A stretch of DNA of 64,000 nucleotides from Anisakis pegreffii (lineage: Eukaryota; Nematoda; Chromadorea; Rhabditida; Anisakidae), in the NCBI GenBank assembly GCA_035041965.1, contig JAPYMA010000977.1:1-64000 (forward strand). The letters run 5' to 3'. The position numbers and the translations under genes are program-made. Numbering within the stretch: the stretch's first letter is position 1; every line of letters begins with the position of its first letter. Below are positions 24,739-35,608 of the stretch, piece by piece. The notes below the pieces were generated by a model. That model was not told the origin of the DNA, searched no databases, and saw only the letters and a list, made by a program, of their open reading frames with translations.

Positions 24739-27700
24739 TTAAACACTGATGCTGCCATCTCTGAAGTCAGTCTTACCAATGATCACATTCACAATTGCTG
24801 ATTTACGTTTGCTATTCGACTGCTCGATGACATTCTCAAAGAACTTATCCAGTTTATCCGTATCCGTATCACTCGATAACAACATGCCCAAGCCACCGAA
24901 TGCCCTATTCACTTCTTCATAATGTACATGCTGCAATTGCAATTGGTTACTGTCATGAGGATGTTCATTCTCATACTATCGTAATCACGAAATCAACAAA
25001 ATACAACAAACAAAGCACCTTCAGATTCACACCAGTATCATCGTCAAAGATTTTTATTTGTTCTCTGGCAATCTGTGACCAGCAAGCATCGTTGCCTATA
25101 ATGGCAATGATATTCAGAGCATGCCTTTCGAACGTATCGAATTCCATCAACGAGAAACCGCATGAACCATCTCCATATATGATGAACACATCTCGATTTG
25201 GATACACCTGCAGCAATAATCATCCGTAATATAATGTATGACCAATGATAGAGATTAATAAGCACTTTACCAGTTTTGCACCAAGAGCGAAGCCAGCACC
25301 TACGCCGAGTGTACCGAATGCACCTGGATCAAGCCACTGTAGTGCACCTCGAGTACGCACTATATAGGCCGCACTGCCAACAAAATCGCCTCCATCCACC
25401 ACTATTATCGAGTCTTCTTTTAGTACCTTTAATTGTTGACAAGCGTTTATACAGATTACACTGTGAACAACTGAATTGTAATTGCAATTACAAATGCACC
25501 AACCTTATCGAGAGCATACAGAACACGTAGAGGATTCAGTTTAGAGTCAGTGGTGTTCTGCAGTGACTTGGTTTGGATTGATAACTCTTGCTGAGTGTCT
25601 CGTTCACTCAGCGATGACAACCACACTGACGATGCGTATCCCTTCAATTTGTTGTTATCATTTACTTTTATCTCTTATAATAACAAGATTAGCAGTGCTC
25701 AATTTTAATAAGCAGTGATTCAGAGAGGTGAACGCGTTCATGAATGATATCAGTGAGATAACAGATACCTTGTAATCAGGATCTGAACGCAATACGGCAG
25801 CAATCTGAGTGAGTGTTGAGGCGATATCCGCTTCAATGAGCACATCAGCGCTCCAGAATAAACGTTCATTCTTTGTGGCTTGTTGCCGACTGCGGTTGAT
25901 CGAGATTATTCGTGACATCGATGAGAGCACGCGACCGTACGACAAACGAAAATCACACACTGTGCCTGAACGCGATTGATCGTTTATCGTTATCATAACA
26001 TTCATTATATTGTTTGATTCATTCGTATCATCTATTGCGAAAAACCTCACAACTTTAAAGGTTCTCTTTATCAAACCACCCAATGCCTCGTTTCCCACAC
26101 TGTTTATTTTATGTAACAAATCAAATATTATGCAAAATGTTTAATTTCGAAAAAACATATTTGCAGAAGTGACCTTCTCACGCATAATTTCGAAATGTAT
26201 CACATATCAATGATAATAATTCTATAACATAAACGAATCCAACGTATCATGACTCATTTTATACCCTTTCAAAAATTTAGTTCATACTGTACACCCTTTG
26301 GCCACTATTGTAACTGTACACTGAACCCTCCGATTAACAATAATTCATATAATTCATACAAACGCCTTTTCAACGCTATTGTAACCCGATGCCTAACCCT
26401 CCGATAGCTTATATAATGTGTGCCTTTTAACGCTCTTGTAATCCAATAAAAATTCCGCCGATCGGGCTATGAAAGGCGCGAGTCTTTTTCGTGCACAGAG
26501 TTGTTATTAACCGAACGGTTGTTATTGTCGAGCAGCTGTAATCAACACTAAACGGTTGTCAATATCGTCATTGCTATTGTTTTTGTAGTCTTCGTCATTA
26601 ATTCACGAATAGTAGAATGAAGAATATAGAAGTAAGTTGAGGACGTGGTGATGCGATCATGATAATTACCTCAACTTACTCCTATATTCTTCATTCTACT
26701 ACTCGTCAACAGAACGTTACTTCGTTTCTCGTCTCGTTCCCGCACAACACACAGTGAAACCAACAAAAACTCCACGACACCATCTATAAATTAATAGCAC
26801 AATCGCAATACCAGCAAGAATGACGAGATCAGCCTCTTTGAGGGCATCGCGTCGACTGAATCTCATTTGAATGTCACTTTTATTACCCAACAATCCACGC
26901 GCCATACCACCCAAATATACTGGTATTGATAAGGCCTGAAGCTACTATCATTATCGCAACGTCTAATATTAACAGATTAATACTGAGACACTTGAAGTAT
27001 CGATGGAAAACGACAGAATGGAATGGGCAGAATAGAAAGACGACCACCTGAACAGTCTCTTTCAACTGATCCACTTTGATGGGGGACAACAGAGCCTGAC
27101 TACCGATGAGCAGTAAAGGTCTCTTCGAGTTGCGAATCATCTCGACGCATTTCGTGACATCATTCCCGGTTGGCATCGCCACTGGAACGGGTAGTGGAGT
27201 CAAGTCATATTCTCGAGTGAATGCATGTCCGAATTGACGACAGATATGCACTCGCAGATACGTATCCACCATTCTCTTCAATGCAAATTATTATACTTCA
27301 TTATTCATTTCGTTTATTCACTTCAAAACAATTGAACAACCGCACAAAAAGAACCTGCTTGAAAGATTTGTACTGCTTTGTCGAGTTGGCGATACTCGCT
27401 TCTTTCGCAACGAACTGATAAGGATATAGAATATCAATGGGTAGTTCAACAAAAACTGGACCGGGAACGTCACTTTGCGCGATCGAGATAGCTTTGCGTA
27501 TCGTCGGAATTATGTCGCATACACGCGTGATACGAACTGCATGTTTGCAGATCGGTTTGAATAGGACCATTTGATCGATATCCTTTAGTTATTATTCATT
27601 TAATCATTTTATCGATATCACACCAACTACTATCATTCCAATAAAAAACTCACCTGGAGTGCTCCACGATTCTTTAGCAACGTCGGTGCAGCACCTCCTA

Positions 27701-28565
27701 ACAACAACACAGCCGATTCGGCCATCTGCGCGTTTTTGATAGCGGTTATAGTGTTTGTTAGTCCTTAATTAATCGCGATTGTTATGTGCAGATTACACCA
27801 AAAAAAAAGCGATCAGGATAAGAGTAATATGGAAACCAGGTCCAGCCGTGACGGCCACAACACCAAACGACTGCCGCAATCGAGCACAAGCATCAGCTGC
27901 GAACACAGCATTCACCTCATGTCGAGTATCAATCACTTTAATGCCCAGCTTTTGGGATGCAATCAAAATCGGTGATATATGCCCGCCGCACAATGTGAAT
28001 ATCTCTTGTACACCATGACCCTTCAATTGTTCATAACCGTCAACATTGTCAAGAGCTCTTAGCAAAAACACAAAACTCTTAGTAGTACCTTGAGAACGGC
28101 CGCAAGCAGCTCACCACCATGTCTTTGCGATGCTTCATCAACCTTGAACACAATATTTCTTATAATATTTCATTTGTACTCTTCCTTATCATTTGTAAAA
28201 TCGATTCAAAATAATAAATATTAAAATACACATCACATCAGCAGTAATACAATTGCAATGGCCACCATCAAGCAATCACTATTCAAATGTTGGACTTACA
28301 ATCAGAAAATTTTCGCTCAAAATGTGATTGGTGACAGTTAAACTAGAAGAGTGTCCATTTATCACTATAAAATCCACTGAAGGATTCAATCAATTATTCT
28401 AACCTGGAAGAGATTCGAGATGAAATGTTGTTTCTGATTGGGATGTGCAACAGTATCGTTGATGACCTTCTTCAATTCGCAAAAATTTTTCAAATCCAAA
28501 AATTTCCACACGAGTGCAACTATTAGCAATAATAAAATAAGCGCCACTATAAACATCACTACCAT
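24739..28565 (-). CDS. ILVBL: 2-hydroxyacyl-CoA lyase 2 (acetolactate synthase-like protein, ILVBL/HACL2)
   Basis: Twelve exons in phase give 653 aa (human 632): 28404-28565, 28089-28142, 27837-28020, 27654-27763, 27355-27582, 27048-27275, 26812-26935, 25769-25965, 25504-25641, 25271-25426, 25019-25207 and 24739-24930. The N-terminal TM anchor (residues about 3-22) fits the ER-bound family. The ThDP enzyme core is intact: [24 protein letters not shown] (catalytic Glu kept), [10 protein letters not shown], and [32 protein letters not shown] in the C-terminal domain. The Mg-ThDP motif GDG ... IGND is spaced normally, and the end is [12 protein letters not shown]. The family cleaves 2-hydroxy fatty acyl-CoA in the ER during phytosphingosine degradation. 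It lies downstream of DBR1 on the same strand, about 720 bp away, too far to claim an operon. Confidence 0.95.
26611..26700. repeat. 32-bp near-perfect inverted repeat (hairpin) in an ILVBL intron
   Basis: Arm 26611-26642 (AGTAGAATGAAGAATATA...) and arm 26669-26700 (...TATATTCTTCATTCTACT) are complementary with one mismatch in 32 positions, around a 26-nt loop. It lies in the 846-nt intron between exons 7 and 8, the largest of the gene. It could be a pre-microRNA-like or mirtron-like structure, or a tiny MITE. Confidence 0.8.
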
Positions 28566-29287
28566 CGTGAAATACCCTACAAACTCGTTAATATCACCAA
28601 TCAAAAACTCCTCCAGTATAATCAATCATCCAACCAACCCAAAATCAGCAGCAGATAATGTCAACCGATCGATAAATCAATTCCATCTCATCTCAATTCA
28701 CACACCTTTTATTGTAACACTATCAAGAGAGACAGGTAAGAGGTGACCTTATGTGATGGTGTCCTATTTGATTATGCCGATGTTACAATAAAATATAATC
28801 ATTGTAATTTCATTCAGATCATGCAACACACGTAATGTTGAACCTCTCAATGAGTTACTTCATCAACTAATCATACACGCAATGACCTCGGATTCACCAA
28901 TCTTATCATAAACAAATAAACAGAAATTACTCTCAAATAATCTCTTGTTTGATATCACATCTTATCATCAAACCAATAATTACAACCATCAACACGTTGA
29001 TTGTTTTATTTTCACTGCATAACAAAAACAATAACAGTCAATTTCATCGTAAATAAATAAAAAACATCAAACATAAACAAACACACCCATTATCAATGAC
29101 AATTTTCATTTTAAAAAAAGTGAACAAATGAGTATGCGTTGCATAAAGAAATGGTTACAATGCATGATAACACCAAACAAACAATAGAACGTATATCAAT
29201 TCCCATTGCTTTATGAGAACAATGGTGATCTATCTGATTACGAGACGACCAGCCGAATCGTTCAAGCAATGGACAATCATTAGTATC
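28566..29287. other. Spacer between DBR1 and ILVBL
   Basis: AT-rich with no ORF of interest. It should contain the DBR1 3' UTR and the ILVBL promoter (both minus strand). Confidence 0.5.
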
Positions 29288-31815
29288 TTATTCACTTTTC
29301 AGTTGATCGCTGTCAATCCGAATCGGTGATGAACGTCGGCCACGATCTATTTTAAAGTCTAATCCATCCTCAAATTCCTTAAATAATCTTAGGATATTAT
29401 CAGCAATCCGATTGTCTGTGATAACAAACAAAGAAAATACTCGACATATGTAATTACAACAAATTCGGACTTCACTATCAGTGCACGACGACTGAATTGC
29501 AGACGTATTATCTTGCTGTTTCGAGTCATCATTAGGCATCAGATAAAACGCCGTTCCGACACCGTTCGCTGACTGCGCACATAAGATTTCATTCAGATCA
29601 CGAATACCCAACTTTGAACAAAATTCCATCGATTGTGGATTTCTGCAACGACCAAAATTATATAACATAATTCGACAAGGCTCACTAAAACAACAATGCA
29701 AATAACAACAACCTGTAATAAAATTCGGTGTGTTTAAAGGGTTCAGTTGCAGAGTGCGGTGGTGCAGTTTGTCGGAAGTTCAGAGGAATAGTGAAGTGTC
29801 CATTGAACAGGCGATCGATATGGTCGAGTTCCTCCTTGGTCGGTCTATAATCGCATCGTTCAGCATCGCTACTCATCTCATCAACACTCGAATGACCTCT
29901 CGATGGCATATAACTCACCTTCATACATTATTAGCTCGTTTAGCAAAAGTTCAGCAAAAATTGCAATAAAACAATATTAACTATAATACAACACAGACTC
30001 TTGATGAGTCTACAATTAAAAATAACAATGATCTCGAATAAGAAACCCGTTTCGACGCATCTGTGAAGCTGTCAGTCGCCTTCAAGATTGCCAGCCAAGT
30101 GGGATCATAGGACAGGTTTAAATCTGCATCCTCATCAACATCAAATTCCAATATCTGCAATTCCAATACAATTCGGAATGCAATACGAATAACATTTATA
30201 TAAAACGAGTGCGAATAAAATGAGAACAGCAAATGAGTGTAGATAAAGAAGAACAAGACATAAACAAACCTGGATGAAGTGTCGTCTGGGTAACGGCTTG
30301 TCGAGCGATAAGAACCGTGTTACATTTTCTTTATTTGATTCTGATTCGGTGCTATCGCTATGTGCTATCAACGCTGCGAATTTACAGTGCAAATGTGCCG
30401 CCAGCCAATAGCGTGGTCGTAGCTCCTTAAATGATTGTTGATATTCACTCACACTATCTAGCTGAATACAATAAAACAAAACGTATTTCTAACTAACAAA
30501 AAAAAAGACATACATGAACCAAGCACATGGTCGCTGGATTGCCCAGGGTATTCTTTTGGATATCCTCTTTAAAGAACGGCTTCCTTCTCAACAGATCATC
30601 AACATTTCCATAATCAGTTATACCAGCAGGCCAATCGTGACTTAACATCACATCGATCGGTCCACTTTTGTCATCTGCAACCTCTTTGCCTTTTATCCAC
30701 GCATGTGCAGCCGTATGGTTAATGCTTAATCATTATGCAAAACAAACCATTTCTGGGTTGTAATTGTTTCAGTCGAAACACATCAACTGCACGAACATGA
30801 TACACCGATACCGCACTGCCGTACTCATCGAAAGGAGGTCTTTCCCAGTGGCCTATTAATTAAGATTACATTACCTCTTTGAGACGTTATCGTTTCGAAT
30901 CGACATTCACTTTCACCATATCAACTACTCAGTCTTTTGCTCAAGACACTCAAAATTATAAATTAATAATATAAGCAATTAATTGAATAATATAAGTATA
31001 ATAATATAACTACTTTAATAATGTAAGCAATTAATTGAATAATATAAGTATAATAATATAACTACTTTAATAATATAAGCAATTAATTGAACTAAATGAA
31101 CTCAACAAGAGCATCTCTAATTCATCTATTTGCGAATCACTCAACTCACCCATATGATAGTGATGTTTATTGAAGATGCCAGAAAGACCGGCGATTCGAA
31201 TGCCGGCAAAATTGATGCAGTTCGCATGTCCCATATAATAAATATTGGGTGCAACCCACCCTCCATTTGGTAATTCTTGTAAATAACCCGATGCTTCATG
31301 ATTACCACCGATGAATATCGTTAATATTGGTGCTCTCTTCAATTTGTTCATTTATTTACTAACATAGCAATTGTTTTCATTATTGAATTGATTTGACGTT
31401 CACTGATATCATCACAAATGAAAATGAAACCATTACTCAATAGCTTAATCAATATCTATTGAAACACTGACCAATTCTCCTGAATAGTAGCGATAAAATG
31501 TCTTCAACGATCGATACTTCTTGTTCACATGCATATGACTCAAATCACCCGTATTTCGTGCTGCCTTCAATTCTGATTTTATGATATGAGCATTTATGAT
31601 ATATTCAGTAGAAAAGCAAAATGATTACCAGATTGATAGATATCACTTAATGATGCAGCAAGAAATCAACAAATACATAAAGGCAAAATGTACAGTAGCA
31701 ACCTGATAATCACCACAACTGATCAGTAAATCAATTTTATAGCCATTTCTTCGTTCAATTTCTGTCAAGGATGCGTATATTTTATCCATCTCACCATGAC
31801 TGCATCCGGCCACAG
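29288..31815 (-). CDS. DBR1: RNA lariat debranching enzyme DBR1 (first exon not located)
   Basis: Ten exons in phase: 31703-31815, 31472-31564, 31150-31336, 30748-30852, 30514-30689, 30270-30461, 30047-30154, 29713-29918, 29476-29684 and 29288-29415, about 505 aa plus a few missing N-terminal residues. The metallophosphoesterase motifs are all present: [13 protein letters not shown] (Cys/His), [38 protein letters not shown] and HLHCKFAAL. The C-terminal DBR1 domain follows ([33 protein letters not shown]). It hydrolyses the 2'-5' branch of intron lariats in the nucleus. Exon 1 here starts in phase 2 after CTTTAAG, so a short ATG exon lies upstream, within about 31816-32150. I could not identify it with confidence. 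Confidence 0.95.
30969..31090. repeat. 52-bp AT-rich tandem repeat, about 2.3 copies
   Basis: AAGCAATTAATTGAATAATA recurs at 30973, 31025 and 31077, a period of 52 bp, with the rest of the unit also repeated. It lies in the DBR1 intron between 30853 and 31149. Confidence 0.85.
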
Positions 31816-32150
31816 CTTAAAGCTTTTGTTATTATTACTGTTGTTAACATTGCTAGTATTATTATAACAAATATTTGTCGAGGAGGAAGTCCCAATCGGA
31901 AAACAACCCCCGACAATTTTGCTTCCCCACCCCGATGAAATTCTTCCCGCGGCATCCCCTCCCGGACAATTCGTTTCTGATGGGTAGGACAAGCTTTCAG
32001 CATGCTTTTCCAGACAATGGTAAATCTTTGCATAACATTTTTTAAAATGTTTCGAATGCTGTGGTTGTAGAATATATCAGTGTGGTGTTCTTGCATGCAG
32101 CGGCTGAGACGATATGATTTCTGCAACGACTCAACAGGGCAATAAAGGAA
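31816..32150. promoter_or_regulatory. Bidirectional promoter region between DBR1 and a small divergent gene
   Basis: The DBR1 exon at 31703-31815 (-) and the small gene starting at 32151 (+) are head to head with only about 335 bp between them. The missing first coding exon of DBR1 must also lie here. No TATA box or known factor site was singled out. Confidence 0.4.
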
Positions 32151-32459
32151 ATGTTTTGGTTAGCAGAGCCTAGCGTGAAGGTACGTTGTTTTGTGAAGGG
32201 AAACGGAAACGGTGTGAAGTGCGTTGGCTCGATAGGTGAAAAAGAGCTCATTAAAAAACTGTCACTAAAGGACATTCTCGACCACCTACTTATGGTAAGT
32301 GGTAGATGTACCGAATAAAAAATAAAAATAGTATGTGATAGTGACGACAATTTCTAGAACGTTCGAAAATGTCCGACTTTTATTATAATATCACAGGAAC
32401 GAAGTGTTTTTGGTTATCTCACTCAAGAAGAAGAAGGCAATAATGTCATTGTTATTTAA
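32151..32459 (+). CDS. Small two-exon hypothetical protein, 68 aa
   Basis: Exon 1 (32151-32294) opens with ATG and reads MFWLAEPSVKVRCFVKGNGN, then GVKCVGSIGEKELIKKLSLK and DILDHLLM. It ends at a perfect ATG|GTAAGT donor. Exon 2 (32397-32459) follows ATCACAG in phase 0 and ends VIVI-TAA. The intron is 102 nt. The charged, mixed alpha/beta composition and perfect splice sites suggest a real small protein. No signal peptide, TM or known motif was seen, and I do not recognise it. Confidence 0.6.
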
Positions 32460-32725
32460 AACGTTTTTTTAATTTTTTCTCGCCAAAGACTGATCACTTT
32501 TCCATGAGATTCAATAATACGTCACTGTTAAAACTGTCATATGACGTTACGGTAATCTCTTTCCTATTCAAACATTGCTTCAAATTCGGTGATTTTGCGG
32601 CACAAATTCCTGTTTTCATACATGACTCCAGCCCAAAAGTTACTTCGGAGAAAATTCATGAATTAGGGACGTGGATGAGATTCAGTCTTTTCCCGATGTT
32701 TCCCGTTCCCATCTTTTTTCCTTCC

Positions 32726-33266
32726 TCACAACACACTACGCCGATGTATTCGGCTTGACCCACTCACATTAAACTGCAATTCTTGTTCAGGCTTTGGCTC
32801 ACATTTACAGAATTGTGCTTAGGTTTAGAAGCATGCTTGTTAGGTGTAGGAGAGGTGAAAAACACACTCGTATTACTGCTAGATCCATTGGAGGTGGATA
32901 CGTTTCTGCTCGTATCGGCATTTTTGCCTCAATATGCTCATTGTCAGTGCGTTTCTGTGACAGTGCAATCAACCTCTCGGAATTGAGTGCAGACGTGTGC
33001 AATACGGCTTGATGAAGAATTAATAACGTTATTGGAAAATTGAAAGATAAACACGAACCGATGTGTAATTTCTTTGATAATTTGCATCGTTTTCTTGGTG
33101 GTTGTTCAGAGGTATCTGGATCGGTATTAGTTGACGTGCTTTGAGGTGTGATTTCGTCAGCTTGATCAGTGTTTTGCGGTGGTGAATTGTGGGTAGATTG
33201 TGGTGATGCATTGGAATTATTATCAGTCATGTGCATTGATTGATCGCTTGATTGCACAGTCGACAT
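32726..33266 (-). CDS. Hypothetical nuclear-type protein, 128 aa, Ser/Thr/Gln-rich start and basic patch
   Basis: Three exons in phase: 33059-33266, 32877-33007 and 32726-32773. Residues 1-60 are Ser/Thr/Pro/Gln-rich and disordered, followed by a basic stretch PPRKRCKLSKKLHI that could be a nuclear localisation signal. A more ordered segment comes next (ALNSERLIALSQKR, then AKMPIRAETYPPPMDLA). The last exon adds only 15 residues and is the weakest part. The gene converges on the small gene at 32151-32459. No family recognised. Confidence 0.5.
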
Positions 33267-34559
33267 GACTACAACTTTTTGATCAAATCATAATGTCATA
33301 TTATTCGACAATAAACGAACTATTCTTTAGCGTTATCACACGTCTTATAACTATTATCAACGAACATTATTCATGACTCCCTCATATCCACTTCAGCACA
33401 TCGAACCATATCATCGTTTCTATTTATCACGGGAGAGGTTTCCTGGCAATTGAGATAAAGCGGTCTAACATTTCAGTTAGACTCCATTTCAGTGTTAGAC
33501 TGCAAGAAGGGTCCAACATTTCAGTCAATTTCCTGTCAAGTTATTCAATCCTGGACAGCTCTTTTCGAGCCGATTTGAGCAATGCAAACTCATGTTCACC
33601 ATTTTGTACGCGTATTACAAGATATTGTGATCTTCTAAATTTACACTGAGTGGTTTTCATTGATTTTGATGCGATCACGCATAGAAACCGTTTATAAACA
33701 CGAAACATAATTGAGCAATTAAAGATCACTGATGATGTCTTTCTATGGGCTGTTGAAGTTTTGAGAAGTTGGGGTGACCTGAGGTTTCACTGGCTCTTTC
33801 TGAATATACGTTCAGCTGAAGCAATTTACCATACTTGTTTTCATCCGTTTTTGTGTTGTTATCATCATGAATTTCCTAACCGAAAAATTATTCATGGCTC
33901 ACTGGAATGGCCTGAGGTCACCGTAGAGTTTTCAATTGTTATGATGCGGTATCGCATATCAATTAGGTATAACATGAGCAGCCCTAATTAAGTGGAACTG
34001 CAACGGAATGTTTTTTTTTCATAACTGTGCTGCAAGTAACAGCCTAAACTCTGTATGAGCCTCACGCCCACAGCTCAGGCTCCATTGTGAGTTGGGGTGG
34101 ACGTCGGGGTAAACCTCAAGTTGAACCCCGCGTTGAACCTCTGTAAAATACAAGGATAAGAGTCTTCTGCTCGAGGCTGGTGAATAAACCACTTCTATTG
34201 GACACCTTAACTACACGATTGCCACATTATGCTTGCCACAACAACAACCTGAAGAAAAAAATTGCTTAGTGTTGCTTAAAAATAATTGCTAAATGTCAGG
34301 ATGCATTATTTGGAAGAATATTAAGATGGTCAGTTGAAGTTGAGAATTGAAATTGAAAGAATAATTTGCAATTTATTCAAATTGTCATTGTAAGTCATAA
34401 GTGAACAATTCTGCAAAAAATAAACTAACGCAAAATATCGCCAAATAACACAACAAACGTCAACGCACTCAAACCGATAAACATGTGTTTTCAATGCTCA
34501 TATCGCCATGCTCACTGTTCACAAGATTGCAATAGATGTATATCTTCGAAACAACCAAA
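33267..34559. other. Intergenic stretch
   Basis: A single minus-strand frame at 33541-33729 (ending LLKSARKELSRIE) might be a terminal exon but is unpaired. Three AACATTTCAGT-type words lie at 33466-33527. Degenerate GAGCCTCA/AGGCTC words at 34055-34090 belong to the dispersed repeat family seen at 10.4 and 35.1 kb. Nothing else was seen. Confidence 0.4.
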
Positions 34560-35300
34560 CGTGCATTCGTTCGAATGCGCAACGTGTTAGCAGCAGCATT
34601 ACCGTACACTCACCTTTCACATACAAACACATTCATACAAACATACATGATGATATTGCAACACAACGCAGTATAAGACTGATCGTGACCGTAAGCCTAG
34701 TCCTAGGCCTTAGGTTGTGTCTGATAATGAGTCTAAACTTGAACTCAAGCTTGAACCTAAGCTTAATACCAAGCCCGCGTCTATGCTTGTGTTAACTTAT
34801 GCTATAAACGGCAGTCTCGACGGTTCTCTATTGTGTATTGCAGCCTGCAGTAGCAGATACGCTGGTACCAGAATAAGCATATGGGAGACACACTACGCGA
34901 AACTGTTGCATGATAGAAGAGATGAAGATACTCACTCAAGTTAAGAATAATTTGTGTGTGTGTGTGTGTGTCTACAGAATGGAATACCTCGGTGGATTGA
35001 TTCCATTTGATCTTATACTTCAGCTGATGCCGAGGAACCATCTAATTGTTTAGAAAGTTCTGTCATGATGGAAGCAACAGTTTGTTTAATGGGTGTTTCA
35101 GCCCAACATGAGCCTCAAATTGAGTTTAAGCCCAAATATATTGCATTGCATGGTTCGAGTTGATTATGATCACTTGCTGTCACGTTATTCAAAGAGGATA
35201 TCTCTCAGCACGATATTGGCAATTGGAACATTCAATCTATGGCATCTATACACATTTGAACGAATGCTTTATTCCAGTTTATCGACTTTTCGAGGAATCC
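34560..35300 (+). repeat. Dispersed repeat, copy 2, with a (GT)n run and a 200-bp insertion
   Basis: It shares five ordered blocks with the copy at 10.1-10.7 kb. The distance between the first two blocks is about 349 bp here and about 143 bp in copy 1. The extra sequence (34690-34800) is made of AAGCCTAG/CTTGAACCTAAGC words. A (GT)10 run lies at about 34952-34971. There is no coding capacity. Confidence 0.65.
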
Positions 35301-35608
35301 CCAGAATGCAAGTTAACCAAGGCAATTCATTACCGTTTTACTTGCTCTAAGCAGATCTGGATATTTCTGACTGATTCTGGGCTTTGTTCATATTAAGAAC
35401 TGAACGAATTACTTATAAACCAATTGATCAGCATTTCAGTATGTTTCACTGAATCAAATGCAAATCGCTTCAACTTCCCAGTTCTCAGTGCAATAAGTAT
35501 TGCGTTCATCACATGCAAAACAGTTACATTAAGTGACTGGTCGTTTGTCATGATCTTAAAATATAACTGCTAAGGAAGTAAATGATTCAGGTTAAAAACC
35601 GCTGCAAA

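Noticed and set aside
31765..32126. Two overlapping minus-strand frames starting just upstream of DBR1
   Set aside because: The first covers the DBR1 exon in the wrong frame and the second shows no DBR1 start sequence. Neither supplies the missing first exon.
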